A stretch of DNA of 53,473 nt from Nonomuraea longispora (GCF_004348345.1 NZ_SMJZ01000030.1:1-53473); one strand, 5' to 3'. Positions 23,932-33,545 are shown, counted from the stretch's first letter. Translations and numbers: made by a program. The notes: a model not told the origin generated them from the sequence alone.

Positions 23932-24885
23932 TCAGTGGTGCTCGGCGTAGTGGCGCGCGAGCAGGTCCTCGCCCCAGTCATGACGAAGGTCGCGCCACAC
24001 GGAGTGGATGTGGTTGGCGTCGTCCTGGGTGTTGTCGTACTCCAGCAGGAACGTGGGCCCGGCGACGCAGTAGTAGTGGCCCTGCCCGCGCTGGTCGGAT
24101 CCCATCCAGGCGAACGTCACCTTGTCGAGGCCGGCGTCGAGCGCCTCGCGCCAGCACGTCTCGCCGTACCAGCCGGGGGCGCGTTCGAAATAGCGGCGGA
24201 CGAGCCGTTCCAGCAGGTCCTTCGACGGCTTGGCCATGTCGGCGTACGACAGCCCGCGGGGGATGCCGTCGAGACCGGCCACGGGATCGCTGCGGGTGAG
24301 CACGTCGTCGGGAGCCACCTCGCCGGTGATCGCCATCGATCGCTGGTGCGGCGTGAGGTCGGCGAGCAGCGCCCGGCCCAGGTCCTCCTCCTCCGCGAGC
24401 AGCCGCAGTCCCCGCCGCGGCCCGGACAGCACCATGGCGGGTTCGGCGCCCAGGAAGCTCGGCGTGGCGGAGATCGAGTCGCCGACGACCGTGATGTGCA
24501 CGGCGAGGTGGTGACCGTTGACCCGCCACGTCCACGGGTCGGCGCCTTGCGGGTCGCCGAAGACCCGGAACCAGTAGCGGTCGCCGTCGATCTCGTCGAC
24601 GCCGGTCGCCAGGCGGCGCCGGATGCGCTCAAGCTCGATCACGCCTCTCGCCGTGCGCGCACCGGTCACGCCGCAGCCGGCGTCGAGCAGGGCGAGCGCC
24701 AGGTCCTGCTGCGCGGAGGTCATCTCCGCCAGCGGCAGCCCCGGACGAGGGCCCGGCAGATAGGACCACTGGGTGCGTTGGGGCGAGCCGAACGCCGCCG
24801 TCGCCGCGGCTCTGCGCTCGGTGTCGAGCGAGCCGAGGAAACGGAGCACCGCCTGCCGCATCGTCTGGACGTCGTGGACACTCAT
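23932..24885 (-). CDS. DUF3500 domain protein
   Basis: 317 aa. Features that match the DUF3500 family are WSYLPGPRPGLPLAEMTSAQQ near residue 40, WTWRVNGHHLAVHITVVGD near 120, ATPSFLGAEPA, and the C-terminal VTFAWMGSDQRGQGHYYCVAGPTFLLEYDNTQDDANHIHSVWRD. The conserved His-rich pairs (NGHH, GHYY, NHIH) suggest metal or cofactor binding, but no function is established. A GGGAGGTT-type site lies upstream of the ATG. It follows the alpha/beta-hydrolase gene on the same strand after 80 nt. Confidence 0.88.
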   Translation of the reverse strand: MSVHDVQTMRQAVLRFLGSLDTERRAAATAAFGSPQRTQWSYLPGPRPGLPLAEMTSAQQDLALALLDAGCGVTGARTARGVIELERIRRRLATGVDEIDGDRYWFRVFGDPQGADPWTWRVNGHHLAVHITVVGDSISATPSFLGAEPAMVLSGPRRGLRLLAEEEDLGRALLADLTPHQRSMAITGEVAPDDVLTRSDPVAGLDGIPRGLSYADMAKPSKDLLERLVRRYFERAPGWYGETCWREALDAGLDKVTFAWMGSDQRGQGHYYCVAGPTFLLEYDNTQDDANHIHSVWRDLRHDWGEDLLARHYAEHH

Positions 24886-24920
24886 GGGAGGTTCCTTAAC
24901 GGGAGGAGGGAGCCGTGAAG

Positions 24921-24940
24921 GTCAGAACACGGTCTCTGAC
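24921..24940. promoter_or_regulatory. Short inverted repeat before the DUF3500 gene
   Basis: GTCAGA (24921-24926) and TCTGAC (24935-24940) form a 6-bp inverted repeat with an 8-bp spacer, in the 80-nt gap between the hydrolase stop and the DUF3500 start. It could be an operator or a weak hairpin; evidence is only the symmetry. Confidence 0.25.
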
Positions 24941-24965
24941 GCCACGAACCGCAACATCATGCAAT

Positions 24966-25835
24966 CTAAACGACATCGTCCGTTCGGTGCGGCCGCGTGG
25001 CGTGTTCCGCGGTGAAGGCCAGGAGAGGGGCGGCGGTGCGCGACGGGTCCTCCAAAATGGGCGTGTGGCCGAGACCGGGCAACAGCTCGACCTTCGCGCC
25101 GGGAACGACGCGGTAGCCGGCGGCGGATGAGGATCGCCCCCTGCGGTCGTCCTCGCCGAAGATCACCAGCAGCGGCCTGCCGAGCGTCCTCAGCCGGTCC
25201 GGGAGCGTGCGCTCCTTCAGATACTCGGTGGTGGCCTGCATCGTCGTGGTGAGCGTGTGGAACGTCATGGTGCGGACCTCGTCCAGCAGTGCGTCCGGGA
25301 TCTCGAAGCCCGCGCGGCTGAAGGCGGGGGCCGCGAACCGGCGGATCTGCTCGTCGGCCGGCGGCCACTGCGCCGGCGTGATCGCGGGGGAGGGCGGTGC
25401 GACGAAGGCGTCCAGGCTGGGCCCGGTGTTGATGAGCACGAGCGCGGACACCAGGCCGGGCCGCTGCTCGGCGAGGGCGGTGGCGACCGCGCCGCCGCTG
25501 GAATGGCCGGCGACCACGGCGTGCTCCACGCCGAGCCGGTCCAGCACCACGCCGACCCTGCGGGCCTGCTCCGGGGTCGTGTAGCCGCGGTCGGCCGGCT
25601 TGGCCGACCGGCCGTGCCCGAGCAGGTCGACCCTGATGACACGATGGGAGCCGGTCAGCAGCGGCACCAGCGCGTCCCACGAGCGGGCCGAGGACATGGA
25701 TCCGTGGACGAGCAGAAGCGCGGGGGCGTCGCGGCGGCCGTCCTGGCACACATAGATGTCGCCGTCGTCCAGGGACAACGTCGTGCTCCCAGTGGCATCG
25801 GGGTTCACGCGCGGTGCGCCGTCGGGAATCGTCAT
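24966..25835 (-). CDS. Alpha/beta-hydrolase
   Basis: 289 aa. Oxyanion region LLLVHGSMSSARSWDALVPLL, nucleophile elbow VAGHSSGGAVAT (Ser in GHSSG), Asp in LLVIFGEDDRRGR, and the catalytic His in LPGLGHTPILEDP. All three triad residues are present. Probably an esterase, epoxide hydrolase-like or C-C hydrolase; the substrate is unknown. ATG 25835 begins the homologous region, although the frame stays open far upstream across the divergent gene. Divergent from the AraC-type regulator over 80 bp, a common regulator-target layout. Confidence 0.9.
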   Translation of the reverse strand: MTIPDGAPRVNPDATGSTTLSLDDGDIYVCQDGRRDAPALLLVHGSMSSARSWDALVPLLTGSHRVIRVDLLGHGRSAKPADRGYTTPEQARRVGVVLDRLGVEHAVVAGHSSGGAVATALAEQRPGLVSALVLINTGPSLDAFVAPPSPAITPAQWPPADEQIRRFAAPAFSRAGFEIPDALLDEVRTMTFHTLTTTMQATTEYLKERTLPDRLRTLGRPLLVIFGEDDRRGRSSSAAGYRVVPGAKVELLPGLGHTPILEDPSRTAAPLLAFTAEHATRPHRTDDVV

Positions 25836-25915
25836 GAGGCCCACTGTCGCAACCCGTACGCGCGGGTGGCTTGGACGAATGTTCCCCCTTCGGGCGGCTC
25901 GCCTAGCATGAAACG

Positions 25916-26812
25916 GTGCGGACGTTCGTGCACGGCGAGGCAGTGTGGGAGGTCGCGTGCCCGACGCGCCCCAGCCGGGTTCGCGGGGCCACCATGGCCG
26001 GGTTCCGAGTCCGTGACCTGGGCGCCCTCCGGATGGTTCCGCACCCGGCCGTGACGCTGATCCTGGAGTTCGGCGATGGGTCGCCCGTCGTCGACCACGC
26101 CCCGGGCCGGCGGCAGCGGGGCAGCATCGTCGCCGGGCCGGGGCTCGGGTCCGCGGGAGCGGTCTGGGCACGGGGCGAGAAGGTCGAATGTGTGCAGGTG
26201 CGCCTGTCCCCGGTGATCGCGCGGGCGGTGCTCGGCGTCTCACCGGCCGAGCTCGACGACGCCGTGGCGCCCATCGCCGATCTGTGGGGCCGTGAGGCGT
26301 CACGGATCCGCGAGCGACTGGCCGAGGCCTCGTCGTGGCAGGAGCGTTTCGCCCTGGTCGACGCGCTGATCGCCCGTCGGCGCGCGGCGGGACCGCCCGT
26401 GGACGGGGAGGTGGCCTGGGCCTGGAGACGCATCGTCGGCGGCCGCGGCGTCGTCAGGATCGACGCGCTCGCGGGGGAGACCGGCTGGAGCCGCAAGCGC
26501 CTGTGGTCCCGGTTCCGCGCGCAGCTCGGCCTGCCGCCCAAACGCGCCGCGAAGCTGGTGCGCTTCGACCACGCCGCCCACCGCCTCGTCGCGGGTGAGG
26601 GCGCGGCCCTCGTCGCGGCCGACGCCGGTTACGCCGACCAGTCCCACCTGCACCGCGACGTCATGGCGTTCACCGGGGCGACCCCCGCGACCGTGGCCGG
26701 CGAGCCGTTCCTCGCGGTCGATCCCATCGCATGGGCCGCTCACGTCGCGGAGGTGCTCGGGTCCGGCCGCCGTCCGTCGCCGGAGGCCGGCGCCCAAGAT
26801 CGAACTATTTGA
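25916..26812 (+). CDS. AraC-family transcriptional regulator
   Basis: 298 aa. The C-terminal AraC DNA-binding domain spans about 185-270 (IDALAGETGWSRKRLWSRFRAQLGLPPKRAAKLVRFDHAAH ... VAADAGYADQSHLHRDVMAFTGATPATV), with both helix-turn-helix units. The N-terminal part is the cupin-like ligand domain of the DUF6597 type. GTG 25916 start. It is divergent from the alpha/beta-hydrolase gene and likely controls it or itself. A TAGCAT at 25903-25908 could be its -10. Confidence 0.92.
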   Translation: MRTFVHGEAVWEVACPTRPSRVRGATMAGFRVRDLGALRMVPHPAVTLILEFGDGSPVVDHAPGRRQRGSIVAGPGLGSAGAVWARGEKVECVQVRLSPVIARAVLGVSPAELDDAVAPIADLWGREASRIRERLAEASSWQERFALVDALIARRRAAGPPVDGEVAWAWRRIVGGRGVVRIDALAGETGWSRKRLWSRFRAQLGLPPKRAAKLVRFDHAAHRLVAGEGAALVAADAGYADQSHLHRDVMAFTGATPATVAGEPFLAVDPIAWAAHVAEVLGSGRRPSPEAGAQDRTI

Positions 26813-26866
26813 CCTCCGGTGGGGTCACACTCGATGACCATAAGTCCGCCGATTCGGAGGATGTTC

Positions 26867-27178
26867 GTGGACATCATCATCATGATGATCTCGGTGAGTG
26901 CCGTTCTCGCCGGAGGCGTCACCTACGCGGTCACCCGCCGTGACCTGCGGGGCGGCGCGAGGGTGGCGGTCGCACTGGCCTGCGCCGTCCTCGTCGGCGG
27001 CGCCTGCCTGTTCGTGCCCTGGCTCCCGCTGTTCGCCTTCCTGGGCACCGTGGTGGTCCATCTGGTCGTGCGGCGCCTGCTCACGGCCAAGCTCGCGCTC
27101 GCCGCCTCGGGGGTCGTGCTCGTCGGCGGGTGCTCCTTCTGCGTACTCCTCATGATGATGGCGCTGGAGACGATGTGA
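26867..27178 (+). CDS. Small three-helix membrane protein, unknown function
   Basis: About 103 aa from GTG 26867, chosen because CGGAGG at 26855-26860 lies 6 nt upstream; in-frame ATG codons at 26834 and 26861 are alternatives. Hydrophobic segments lie at about residues 1-18, 30-62 (VALACAVLVGGACLFVPWLPLFAFLGTVVVHLVV) and 70-98. Met-rich ends (IIIMMIS, LLMMMALETM) are notable. No family recognised. Confidence 0.6.
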   Translation: MDIIIMMISVSAVLAGGVTYAVTRRDLRGGARVAVALACAVLVGGACLFVPWLPLFAFLGTVVVHLVVRRLLTAKLALAASGVVLVGGCSFCVLLMMMALETM

Positions 27179-27244
27179 CGCGCGGCCTTCACCTCTGACG
27201 CAGCCACCGCAGAGCCGCGTCGGCGCAGTCGTCGGGGCGGGTGT

Positions 27245-27757
27245 TCACGCGCGACCGCCCGGGTGACGGCGCGTCCAGCCCTGCGAGGCGGTCACCGGAC
27301 GGTCACGCGAGGGCTGTGGCTCGACGAGGCGGCCTTCGTACGGTGTCGAGAGCACGACGTGGGAGTTCATCTCGCCGTGCTCGCCCAGCCGTTCGAGCAG
27401 TCCTTCCAGGTGCGGCATCGAGGCGACCCGCACCTTGAGCATCGTGCACCAGCTGCCGCTCAGCTTGTGCACCTCGGTGACCTCGGGCAGGTCCTCGGCG
27501 GCCGTGGTCTTGAGCAGGCAGCGGCCGTGCGCGCAGCGCATCTGGACGAAGGCCGTCAGCGGCTGCCCGGCGCTCGCCGGGTCGACGCGCGCCTGGTAGC
27601 CCGTGATCACCCCCGACTCCTCCAGCCGCCGTACGCGTTCGGCCACGGCGGGCGCGGAGAGGTTGACGCGCTGGGCGAGCCGGTTGAAGGAGAGCCGCCC
27701 GTCGCGCTGGAGCTCGCCGATGATGTGCCAGTCCGTCTGATCCAGCGGTCTTTCCAT
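27245..27757 (-). CDS. Lrp/AsnC-family transcriptional regulator
   Basis: 170 aa. N-terminal winged helix (LDQTDWHIIGELQRDGRLSFNRLAQRVNLSAPAVAERVRRLEESGVITGY), then the RAM/Lrp effector domain (about 70-145, FVQMRCAHGRCLLKTTAAEDLPEVTEVHKLSGSWC). A C-terminal basic tail follows. ATG 27757 starts the homology. Divergent from the MFS gene, with an inverted repeat between them, so it probably regulates that exporter in response to an amino-acid-like ligand. Confidence 0.93.
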   Translation of the reverse strand: MERPLDQTDWHIIGELQRDGRLSFNRLAQRVNLSAPAVAERVRRLEESGVITGYQARVDPASAGQPLTAFVQMRCAHGRCLLKTTAAEDLPEVTEVHKLSGSWCTMLKVRVASMPHLEGLLERLGEHGEMNSHVVLSTPYEGRLVEPQPSRDRPVTASQGWTRRHPGGRA

Positions 27758-27812
27758 GTGCAAAGCTTCGCATGTCGGATGGTTTGTGACCCAGAGGCGC
27801 ACAGCGCTGAAT

Positions 27813-27836
27813 GCCGTTGTTCGCCCATTCAACGGC
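27813..27836. promoter_or_regulatory. Inverted repeat in the lrp / MFS divergent promoter region
   Basis: GCCGTTG (27813-27819) and CAACGGC (27830-27836) form a perfect 7-bp inverted repeat with a 10-bp spacer, midway in the 106-bp space between two divergent starts. Position and symmetry suggest the Lrp-type regulator's operator. Confidence 0.5.
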
Positions 27837-27863
27837 GCATGCGGCGTTCCTATCGTGAAGACC

Positions 27864-29042
27864 ATGATTGTGGAGGTGCCAGCGGGCCGGGCGACCCGCA
27901 CAAGACGGCCGATGGCGGCGCTGTGCTCGGGCACCGCGCTGATGAACGCGGCGATGGCGGTCGCGAGCGTGGCGGGCACGCTGGTCGCGGGGGACCGGCT
28001 CGGGACGGGCTGGGCGGGCGTGCCGGCCACGGCGGGCATCATCGGGACCGGCGCGGGCGCGCTCGTCCTGACCCGGCTGACGAACCGCGCGGGCCGGCGC
28101 GCGGCCCTGGTCACCGGCTACGTCATGGCGGCGGCCGGAGCCTGCCTGGCGGTCGCCGGGGTCGTCGCGGGCGACATGATCGGCCTGACCGCCGGGATGG
28201 CGCTGCTCGGGCTCGGCAACGCGGGGGCGCAACTGTCACGGTACGCCGCCGCCGAGCTGCATCCGGCGCATCGCCGGGGGTTCGCCATCGGGGTCGTGGT
28301 GTGGGCGGCGGCCTTCGGAGCCGTCGGCGGCCCGCTGCTGCTCGACGCGTCCGGCGACACGGCCACGGGGATGGGGCTCACGTCGCGGTCCGGGCCGTTC
28401 CTGCTGGCCTCGCTCGCCTGCGCGGTGGCGGCGCTGGCCTCTGTCGCGGCGCCCGCGCGGGCGGCCTCCGCCGCCGCGCCGCGCATGTCCTTACGGCGGC
28501 TCGCCCGCACGCCGGCCGCGCGGTCCGCGCTGGTCGTCATGGTGGCGGCGCAGGTCGTGATGGTCGCGGTGATGACGGCCGCGCCGCTGGAGATGCACCT
28601 GCACGGCGACGGGCTGGGCGCGGTCGGGCTGACGCTGTCCGCGCACACGCTGGGCATGTTCGCGCTGTCCCCGGTGACGGGCCGCCTGTTCGACCGCTTC
28701 GGCGCCCGGCCGGTGATGCTCGCCGGGCTGCTCCTGCTGGTCGTCTCGGCGGGATCCGCCGCCTTCCCGCCGGTACGGCCCGTGGCCCTGTTCCTGCTGG
28801 GCTACGCCTGGAACCTGTGTTTCGTCGCCGGCAGCGGCCATCTGGCCAGGGACCTGCCGGAGGTCGAACGGCCGCACGTCGAGGGCGCCGTCGACGCCGC
28901 CGTCTGGACCGTCGCGGCGGGCGCCGGCCTCCTGTCCACCGTCATCATGTCCGCCGGAGGGTACGGCGCCCTCACCGCTACGGCCTGCGCCGTCGCCGTC
29001 CTGGCCACGTTCGCGCAGGCACGCTTGCGAGGAAGCCGCTGA
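27864..29042 (+). CDS. MFS transporter
   Basis: 392 aa, twelve predicted membrane helices. Loops carry basic clusters typical of the family (TNRAGRRAALVTGY after helix 2, and GRLFDRFGARPVMLAG as the second A-motif). Most similar in shape to drug or metabolite exporters. ATG 27864 is used; the open frame upstream overlaps the divergent lrp gene and is not homologous. Likely controlled by the divergent Lrp/AsnC protein. Confidence 0.9.
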   Translation: MIVEVPAGRATRTRRPMAALCSGTALMNAAMAVASVAGTLVAGDRLGTGWAGVPATAGIIGTGAGALVLTRLTNRAGRRAALVTGYVMAAAGACLAVAGVVAGDMIGLTAGMALLGLGNAGAQLSRYAAAELHPAHRRGFAIGVVVWAAAFGAVGGPLLLDASGDTATGMGLTSRSGPFLLASLACAVAALASVAAPARAASAAAPRMSLRRLARTPAARSALVVMVAAQVVMVAVMTAAPLEMHLHGDGLGAVGLTLSAHTLGMFALSPVTGRLFDRFGARPVMLAGLLLLVVSAGSAAFPPVRPVALFLLGYAWNLCFVAGSGHLARDLPEVERPHVEGAVDAAVWTVAAGAGLLSTVIMSAGGYGALTATACAVAVLATFAQARLRGSR

Positions 29043-29063
29043 ATCCGGCGGGCCCGGACGCGC

Positions 29064-29384
29064 TCAGACGTCCTCGATGATCGTCTTGTTGGCCTGCTCG
29101 GCCCGCCTGTGGTTGTCGGAGTGCTCGATGATGCCGTCGGCCACCCGGCCCAGGTGCTCGACGATCGACGTGTACGCCTGCGGCATCATCCGCAGCAGGT
29201 CCGCGTACTCGGCGTCGAACTCGGCACTGGGCTCCATGACGTCGCTCACCGGGTGCCTGCCTGCGCCGGCGAACGTCTGCCCGGCGAGGTCGTCGAGGCG
29301 TCCGGCCACCTCCTGGACCACGTCGGCGGCGGCTCGAAGGCTGGTGTGGTCGACTTCCTGATCGTCGTTACGTGCACGAGCCAT
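29064..29384 (-). CDS. Small helical WXG100/ESX-like protein
   Basis: 106 aa, almost entirely helical and acidic. TSLRAAADVVQEVAGRLDDLAGQTF resembles the first helix of actinobacterial WXG100-superfamily secretion partners, and EFDAEYADLLRMMPQAYTSIVEHLGRVADGII resembles the second. There is no signal peptide. It follows the metallopeptidase-like gene on the same strand (31-nt gap), so the two look like a type VII secretion-type pair. The WXG motif itself is not clear. Function is inferred from shape and context. Confidence 0.65.
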   Translation of the reverse strand: MARARNDDQEVDHTSLRAAADVVQEVAGRLDDLAGQTFAGAGRHPVSDVMEPSAEFDAEYADLLRMMPQAYTSIVEHLGRVADGIIEHSDNHRRAEQANKTIIEDV

Positions 29385-29415
29385 CCGCGGATCCTAGTCG
29401 GTGCGCGAGCACAAC

Positions 29416-30615
29416 TCACCAATCCGGTGTGGCAGCGTCAGCCACAGGCCGGAGATAGCGACGCTTCCACTGCTGCTCGAACTGCTCCTCATAGCCGGCG
29501 GACCGCGCCCACTCGCGCAGCGCCTCGCGACCGGCCTCGTCCCCGACGCGCCGCTCCGCTTCGGCGGACAGAGGGGGCAGGTGCTGCTGCTGCCGTTGGT
29601 CGTTCTCCCGGCCGACCGCGTCCTTGTACGCGAACCCGTAGTCGCTGCTCCAGTCCTCCGGCTCTCCGCGGGCGGCCGCCAGCTGCATCCGCATCTCGTG
29701 CGCCTTGACCTCCCCGTCGACCTCCTCCTCGATGGCCGCCTTCACGTACTCGTCCCGATCCATCCCGATCGGGTACGGATCGCCGTCAGTACGGGCATGG
29801 TTCACCTCGTGGACAAACACCTCGGCGAGTTGCTCGGGCGTCCGGCCCGCGTAGTCCAGGGCGATCACATTCAGGGCGTCCGTGTAGCCCCCGAGAGCGC
29901 CTTCGAGGCTGTCCCCCTGGTAGACCACGGTGATGCCGTGGTCCTTGGCGTAGGCGAGCGCTGCCCTGCCCGCGGGAGTCTCACGAAGCACCTCCTCGGT
30001 CAGACGCTGTGCCTCCTCGTTCGAGCGCAACGTCCCGAGTCCCCACAGGTTCGTGGCCGAGACGAACACCGGAGCCGCGAACACGGGCGCCGCCGCATAA
30101 GCGAGCATTCTGGCTCGGTGAAGCGTGTCACGGACGACCAGCGCCGTCTGCTGCCGGAACTTCGTTCTCATCTGTGTCAGCGTGCGACGTGCTCCCATGA
30201 CCCGGGTGTACCGGATCACCGTGCTCGCCGGGCCCGCCGCGAGAGAGGCGAGCAGTGAGGCGGCCAGGATCGCCACGACGTAGGTGACGTACGCCTTCCA
30301 CACCACCCGGAGGATCACGATCGCCATCGTCCCCAGGCCGGTCAGCAACGCGCCTTTGCCGCCCGCCTCCAGCCGGCGTCCAGGGCCGTGCTCGTCCTCC
30401 CAGGAGGCCTGGAACGCCGTGACGTCGCCGCCCTTGTTGGCGGTCCAGGCGCGCCGCGCGGCCGACTCGACCTCGCCCGAGGACTTGTGCAGCTCGAGGC
30501 CGAGATCGACCCACGAACGGGCGACCTTCATGCGTTCCTCTTCGTCCGGCAGGCCGAGGGGTGCCACATCCTTCACGAGGTCGTGCACGCTGGCCAGATG
30601 CGGGGGGAGTTCCAC
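29416..30615 (-). CDS. Putative secreted zinc-metallopeptidase-type toxin with helical N-terminus
   Basis: 399 aa. The N-terminal 100 residues are helical and ESX-like (VHDLVKDVAPLGLPDEEERM ... WTANKGGDVTAFQASWEDEHG). A hydrophobic region (about 110-145, LTGLGTMAIVILRVVWKAYVTYVVAILAASLLASLAAGP) is followed by another (about 180-195). The C-terminal domain contains AEVFVHEVNHARTDG, an HExxH-type zinc motif with a downstream Glu/Asp-rich helix (AAIEEEVDGEVKAHEMRMQL) that may give the third ligand. GTG 30615 has AGGA 7 nt upstream. Related domains are seen in polymorphic toxins. Whether it is exported, and its target, are unknown. Confidence 0.7.
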   Translation of the reverse strand: MELPPHLASVHDLVKDVAPLGLPDEEERMKVARSWVDLGLELHKSSGEVESAARRAWTANKGGDVTAFQASWEDEHGPGRRLEAGGKGALLTGLGTMAIVILRVVWKAYVTYVVAILAASLLASLAAGPASTVIRYTRVMGARRTLTQMRTKFRQQTALVVRDTLHRARMLAYAAAPVFAAPVFVSATNLWGLGTLRSNEEAQRLTEEVLRETPAGRAALAYAKDHGITVVYQGDSLEGALGGYTDALNVIALDYAGRTPEQLAEVFVHEVNHARTDGDPYPIGMDRDEYVKAAIEEEVDGEVKAHEMRMQLAAARGEPEDWSSDYGFAYKDAVGRENDQRQQQHLPPLSAEAERRVGDEAGREALREWARSAGYEEQFEQQWKRRYLRPVADAATPDW

Positions 30616-30787
30616 TGTTAAGTCCTGGACGACGGGATTGCGGTGGGATCGGACAGCGTATCCCGAACCGGTGTCGCGGTGCACGACTGTCGCGGCTGTC
30701 CAGGAGGCCCAGCGGGCGGGGCGGTTCTCATGGAGTTCTTAGACGGACTTTGTGGCACTTTTGACTGAAATTTATGACTATGGGGCG

Positions 30788-31594
30788 ATGGAGCGCGTGC
30801 CGCGGGAGGCCGGTGCGGCCGAGGCTCAGCAAGCTCACGGAGCCGTGGCCGGAAAGGCCCGGCGGATGGTCATCGGGGGCGGCGTCCTTGTCGTCGTGGC
30901 GGTGCTGGCGTACTGGCTGGGCGGCGGTGGCAGCGGCGAGGCAGCCGCGCCCGCGCCGAGCCCGACACCGACGCCCAGCGCGACGCTCGCCGTGCCCGAC
31001 GTCTTCAAGAGGGTCGGGCCGTCCGTGGTGGTCATCCAGGCCGGGAAGTCGCTCGGCACCGGGGTGATCGCGGCCGAGGACGGGACGATCCTGACGGCAC
31101 ACCACGTCATCAAGGGCACCAAGGAGGTCGACCTCACCTTCTCCGACGGCACCAGGGCGAAGGCCGCGGTCGCCTCCTCGAACCCCGCACGCGACGTCGC
31201 GACCCTCAAACCCGCCAAGCTGCCGGAGATCGTCGTCCCCGCGACGCTCGGCGGGGCCGTGGCCGTGGGCGCGCCCGTCGTCGCGATCGGCAATCCGCTC
31301 GGCCTGACGTACAGCGTCTCCACCGGCGTCGTGTCGGGCCTGAACCGCAGCGCCGAACGGAGCAAGGAAGAAGGCGACCTGCGCGGGCTCATCCAGTTCG
31401 ACGCGTCCGTCAACCCGGGCAGCTCCGGCGGTCCGCTCCTCGACGCCCGCGGCCTGGTCGTCGGGATCGTCGTCTCCATCGCCGACCCGGGAGGCGACGA
31501 GGCGTTCGCCGGCATCGCGTTCGCGGTGCCCATCGGCGTGGCCCTGGGCGGCACGGAAGGCGACGGGCCGCCCGGCGACGGGCCCGAGATCTGA
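30788..31594 (+). CDS. Membrane-anchored trypsin-like (HtrA/DegP-type) serine protease
   Basis: 268 aa. A single N-terminal membrane helix (about 28-45, MVIGGGVLVVVAVLAYWLGG) and a Pro/Thr-rich linker precede an S1C protease domain. The triad is His106 (TAHHVI), Asp136 (ARDVATL) and Ser213 (NPGSSGGPL). There is no PDZ domain, and the protein ends shortly after the beta-barrel, so it is a short HtrA variant. ATG 30788 is used; GTG 30752 is an alternative adding 12 residues. It is separated by 26 nt from moxR and likely belongs to that operon. The domain is predicted on the outer face of the membrane. Confidence 0.87.
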   Translation: MERVPREAGAAEAQQAHGAVAGKARRMVIGGGVLVVVAVLAYWLGGGGSGEAAAPAPSPTPTPSATLAVPDVFKRVGPSVVVIQAGKSLGTGVIAAEDGTILTAHHVIKGTKEVDLTFSDGTRAKAAVASSNPARDVATLKPAKLPEIVVPATLGGAVAVGAPVVAIGNPLGLTYSVSTGVVSGLNRSAERSKEEGDLRGLIQFDASVNPGSSGGPLLDARGLVVGIVVSIADPGGDEAFAGIAFAVPIGVALGGTEGDGPPGDGPEI

Positions 31595-31620
31595 TCGAAG
31601 CCTCACGAGAAGGACCACAG

Positions 31621-32610
<990 letters not shown>

Positions 32611-32613
32611 GCC

Positions 32614-33498
32614 ATGGCCACCGCCCCCGACAAGCTCCTGCTCCGCCTGGAGTGGAAGGTCGTCCGCAGGCTCGACGGCCGGCTCCAGGGCGCCCACCGC
32701 ACGACGTACCGCGGGACCGGGATCGACTTCACCGGGTTGCGCGCGTACGGCGACGGTGACGACGCCAGGCACATCGACTGGAACGTGACCGCGCGCCTGG
32801 ACGAGCCGCACGTGCGCGTGTTCACCGAGGACCGCGAGCTGACGGTGTGGCTCGTGCTCGACCGGTCGGCGTCGATGGTGGCCGGCCTGCCGGGACGCGG
32901 CAAGCACGACGTGCTCACCGAGCTCGCGCTCGTCCTCACCCGGCTGTTCGGCCGCGGCGGCAACCGCGTCGGCGCCCTGCTGTTCGACACCGGGATGGTG
33001 CGCGTCGTGCCGCCCGGCACCTCACGGCGGCACGCGCTGCGGATCGGCGCCGAGCTGGGACGCACCTCGGAGACCCGCGGCGGCGCCACCACCGACCTGG
33101 CCGAGATGCTCGACGCCGCCGGCCGGCTCGCCCGCCGCCGCGCCCTCATCGTCGTGTTGTCGGACTTCATCGGCGACGGCGACTGGGAACGCTCGCTGCG
33201 GCGCCTGGCCCGGCGGCACGAGGTGGTCGCCCTGCGGATCGTGGACACCACCGACGACGTGCTGCCGGAAGCCGGGCTGATCGTGGTCGAGGACGCCGAG
33301 ACCGGCGAGCAGCTCGTCGTCGACTCCGCCGACCCGCTGCTGCGCGTACGTTTCCGCGAGGCCGTCGACGACCGCGACGCCAGGCTGGCGGCCGGCATGC
33401 GCAGGGCGGGAGTGCCCGTGCACCGCGTCGACACCGACCGCGACCTGGCCGAGGCGCTCGTCGAGGTCGTCGCCCGGACCCGGGACCGGCGACCATGA
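32614..33498 (+). CDS. DUF58 domain protein (VWA-like MoxR partner)
   Basis: 294 aa. The DUF58 signature lies near residues 30-60 (GAHRTTYRGTGIDFTGLRAYGDGDDARHIDWNVTARLDEP). A degenerate VWA-type fold follows, with LDRSASMVAG resembling a MIDAS DxSxS strand. It carries no membrane helix. It begins 3 nt after moxR, and its stop overlaps the ATG of the 16-codon bridge ORF (ATGA). Member of the MoxR-DUF58-VWA system. Confidence 0.92.
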   Translation: MATAPDKLLLRLEWKVVRRLDGRLQGAHRTTYRGTGIDFTGLRAYGDGDDARHIDWNVTARLDEPHVRVFTEDRELTVWLVLDRSASMVAGLPGRGKHDVLTELALVLTRLFGRGGNRVGALLFDTGMVRVVPPGTSRRHALRIGAELGRTSETRGGATTDLAEMLDAAGRLARRRALIVVLSDFIGDGDWERSLRRLARRHEVVALRIVDTTDDVLPEAGLIVVEDAETGEQLVVDSADPLLRVRFREAVDDRDARLAAGMRRAGVPVHRVDTDRDLAEALVEVVARTRDRRP

Positions 33499-33545
33499 CC
33501 GGGGCCGCCGGGCGGCGCATGGTGCCGGGGAAGGAGACCTCATGA
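33495..33545 (+). CDS. 16-codon bridging ORF between DUF58 and VWA genes
   Basis: ATG 33495-33497 overlaps the DUF58 stop (ATGA), and its own stop (TGA 33543-33545) overlaps the VWA gene ATG at 33542 (ATGA again). The peptide is MTGAAGRRMVPGKETS, with GGGGAAGGAG inside it serving as the ribosome site of the next gene. The two precise overlaps give continuous translational coupling, whether or not the peptide itself has a function. It may be the eroded relic of a small gene that normally sits here in MoxR operons. Confidence 0.55.
   Translation: MTGAAGRRMVPGKETS

Noticed and set aside
22480..24918. Plus-strand 812-codon frame
   Set aside because: It is antisense to the SDR and DUF3500 genes, runs out of frame with SRPBCC, and has no recognisable domain.
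25836..26303. N-terminal extension of the alpha/beta-hydrolase frame
   Set aside because: It is antisense to the AraC gene and lacks homology; the hydrolase fold starts just after ATG 25835.
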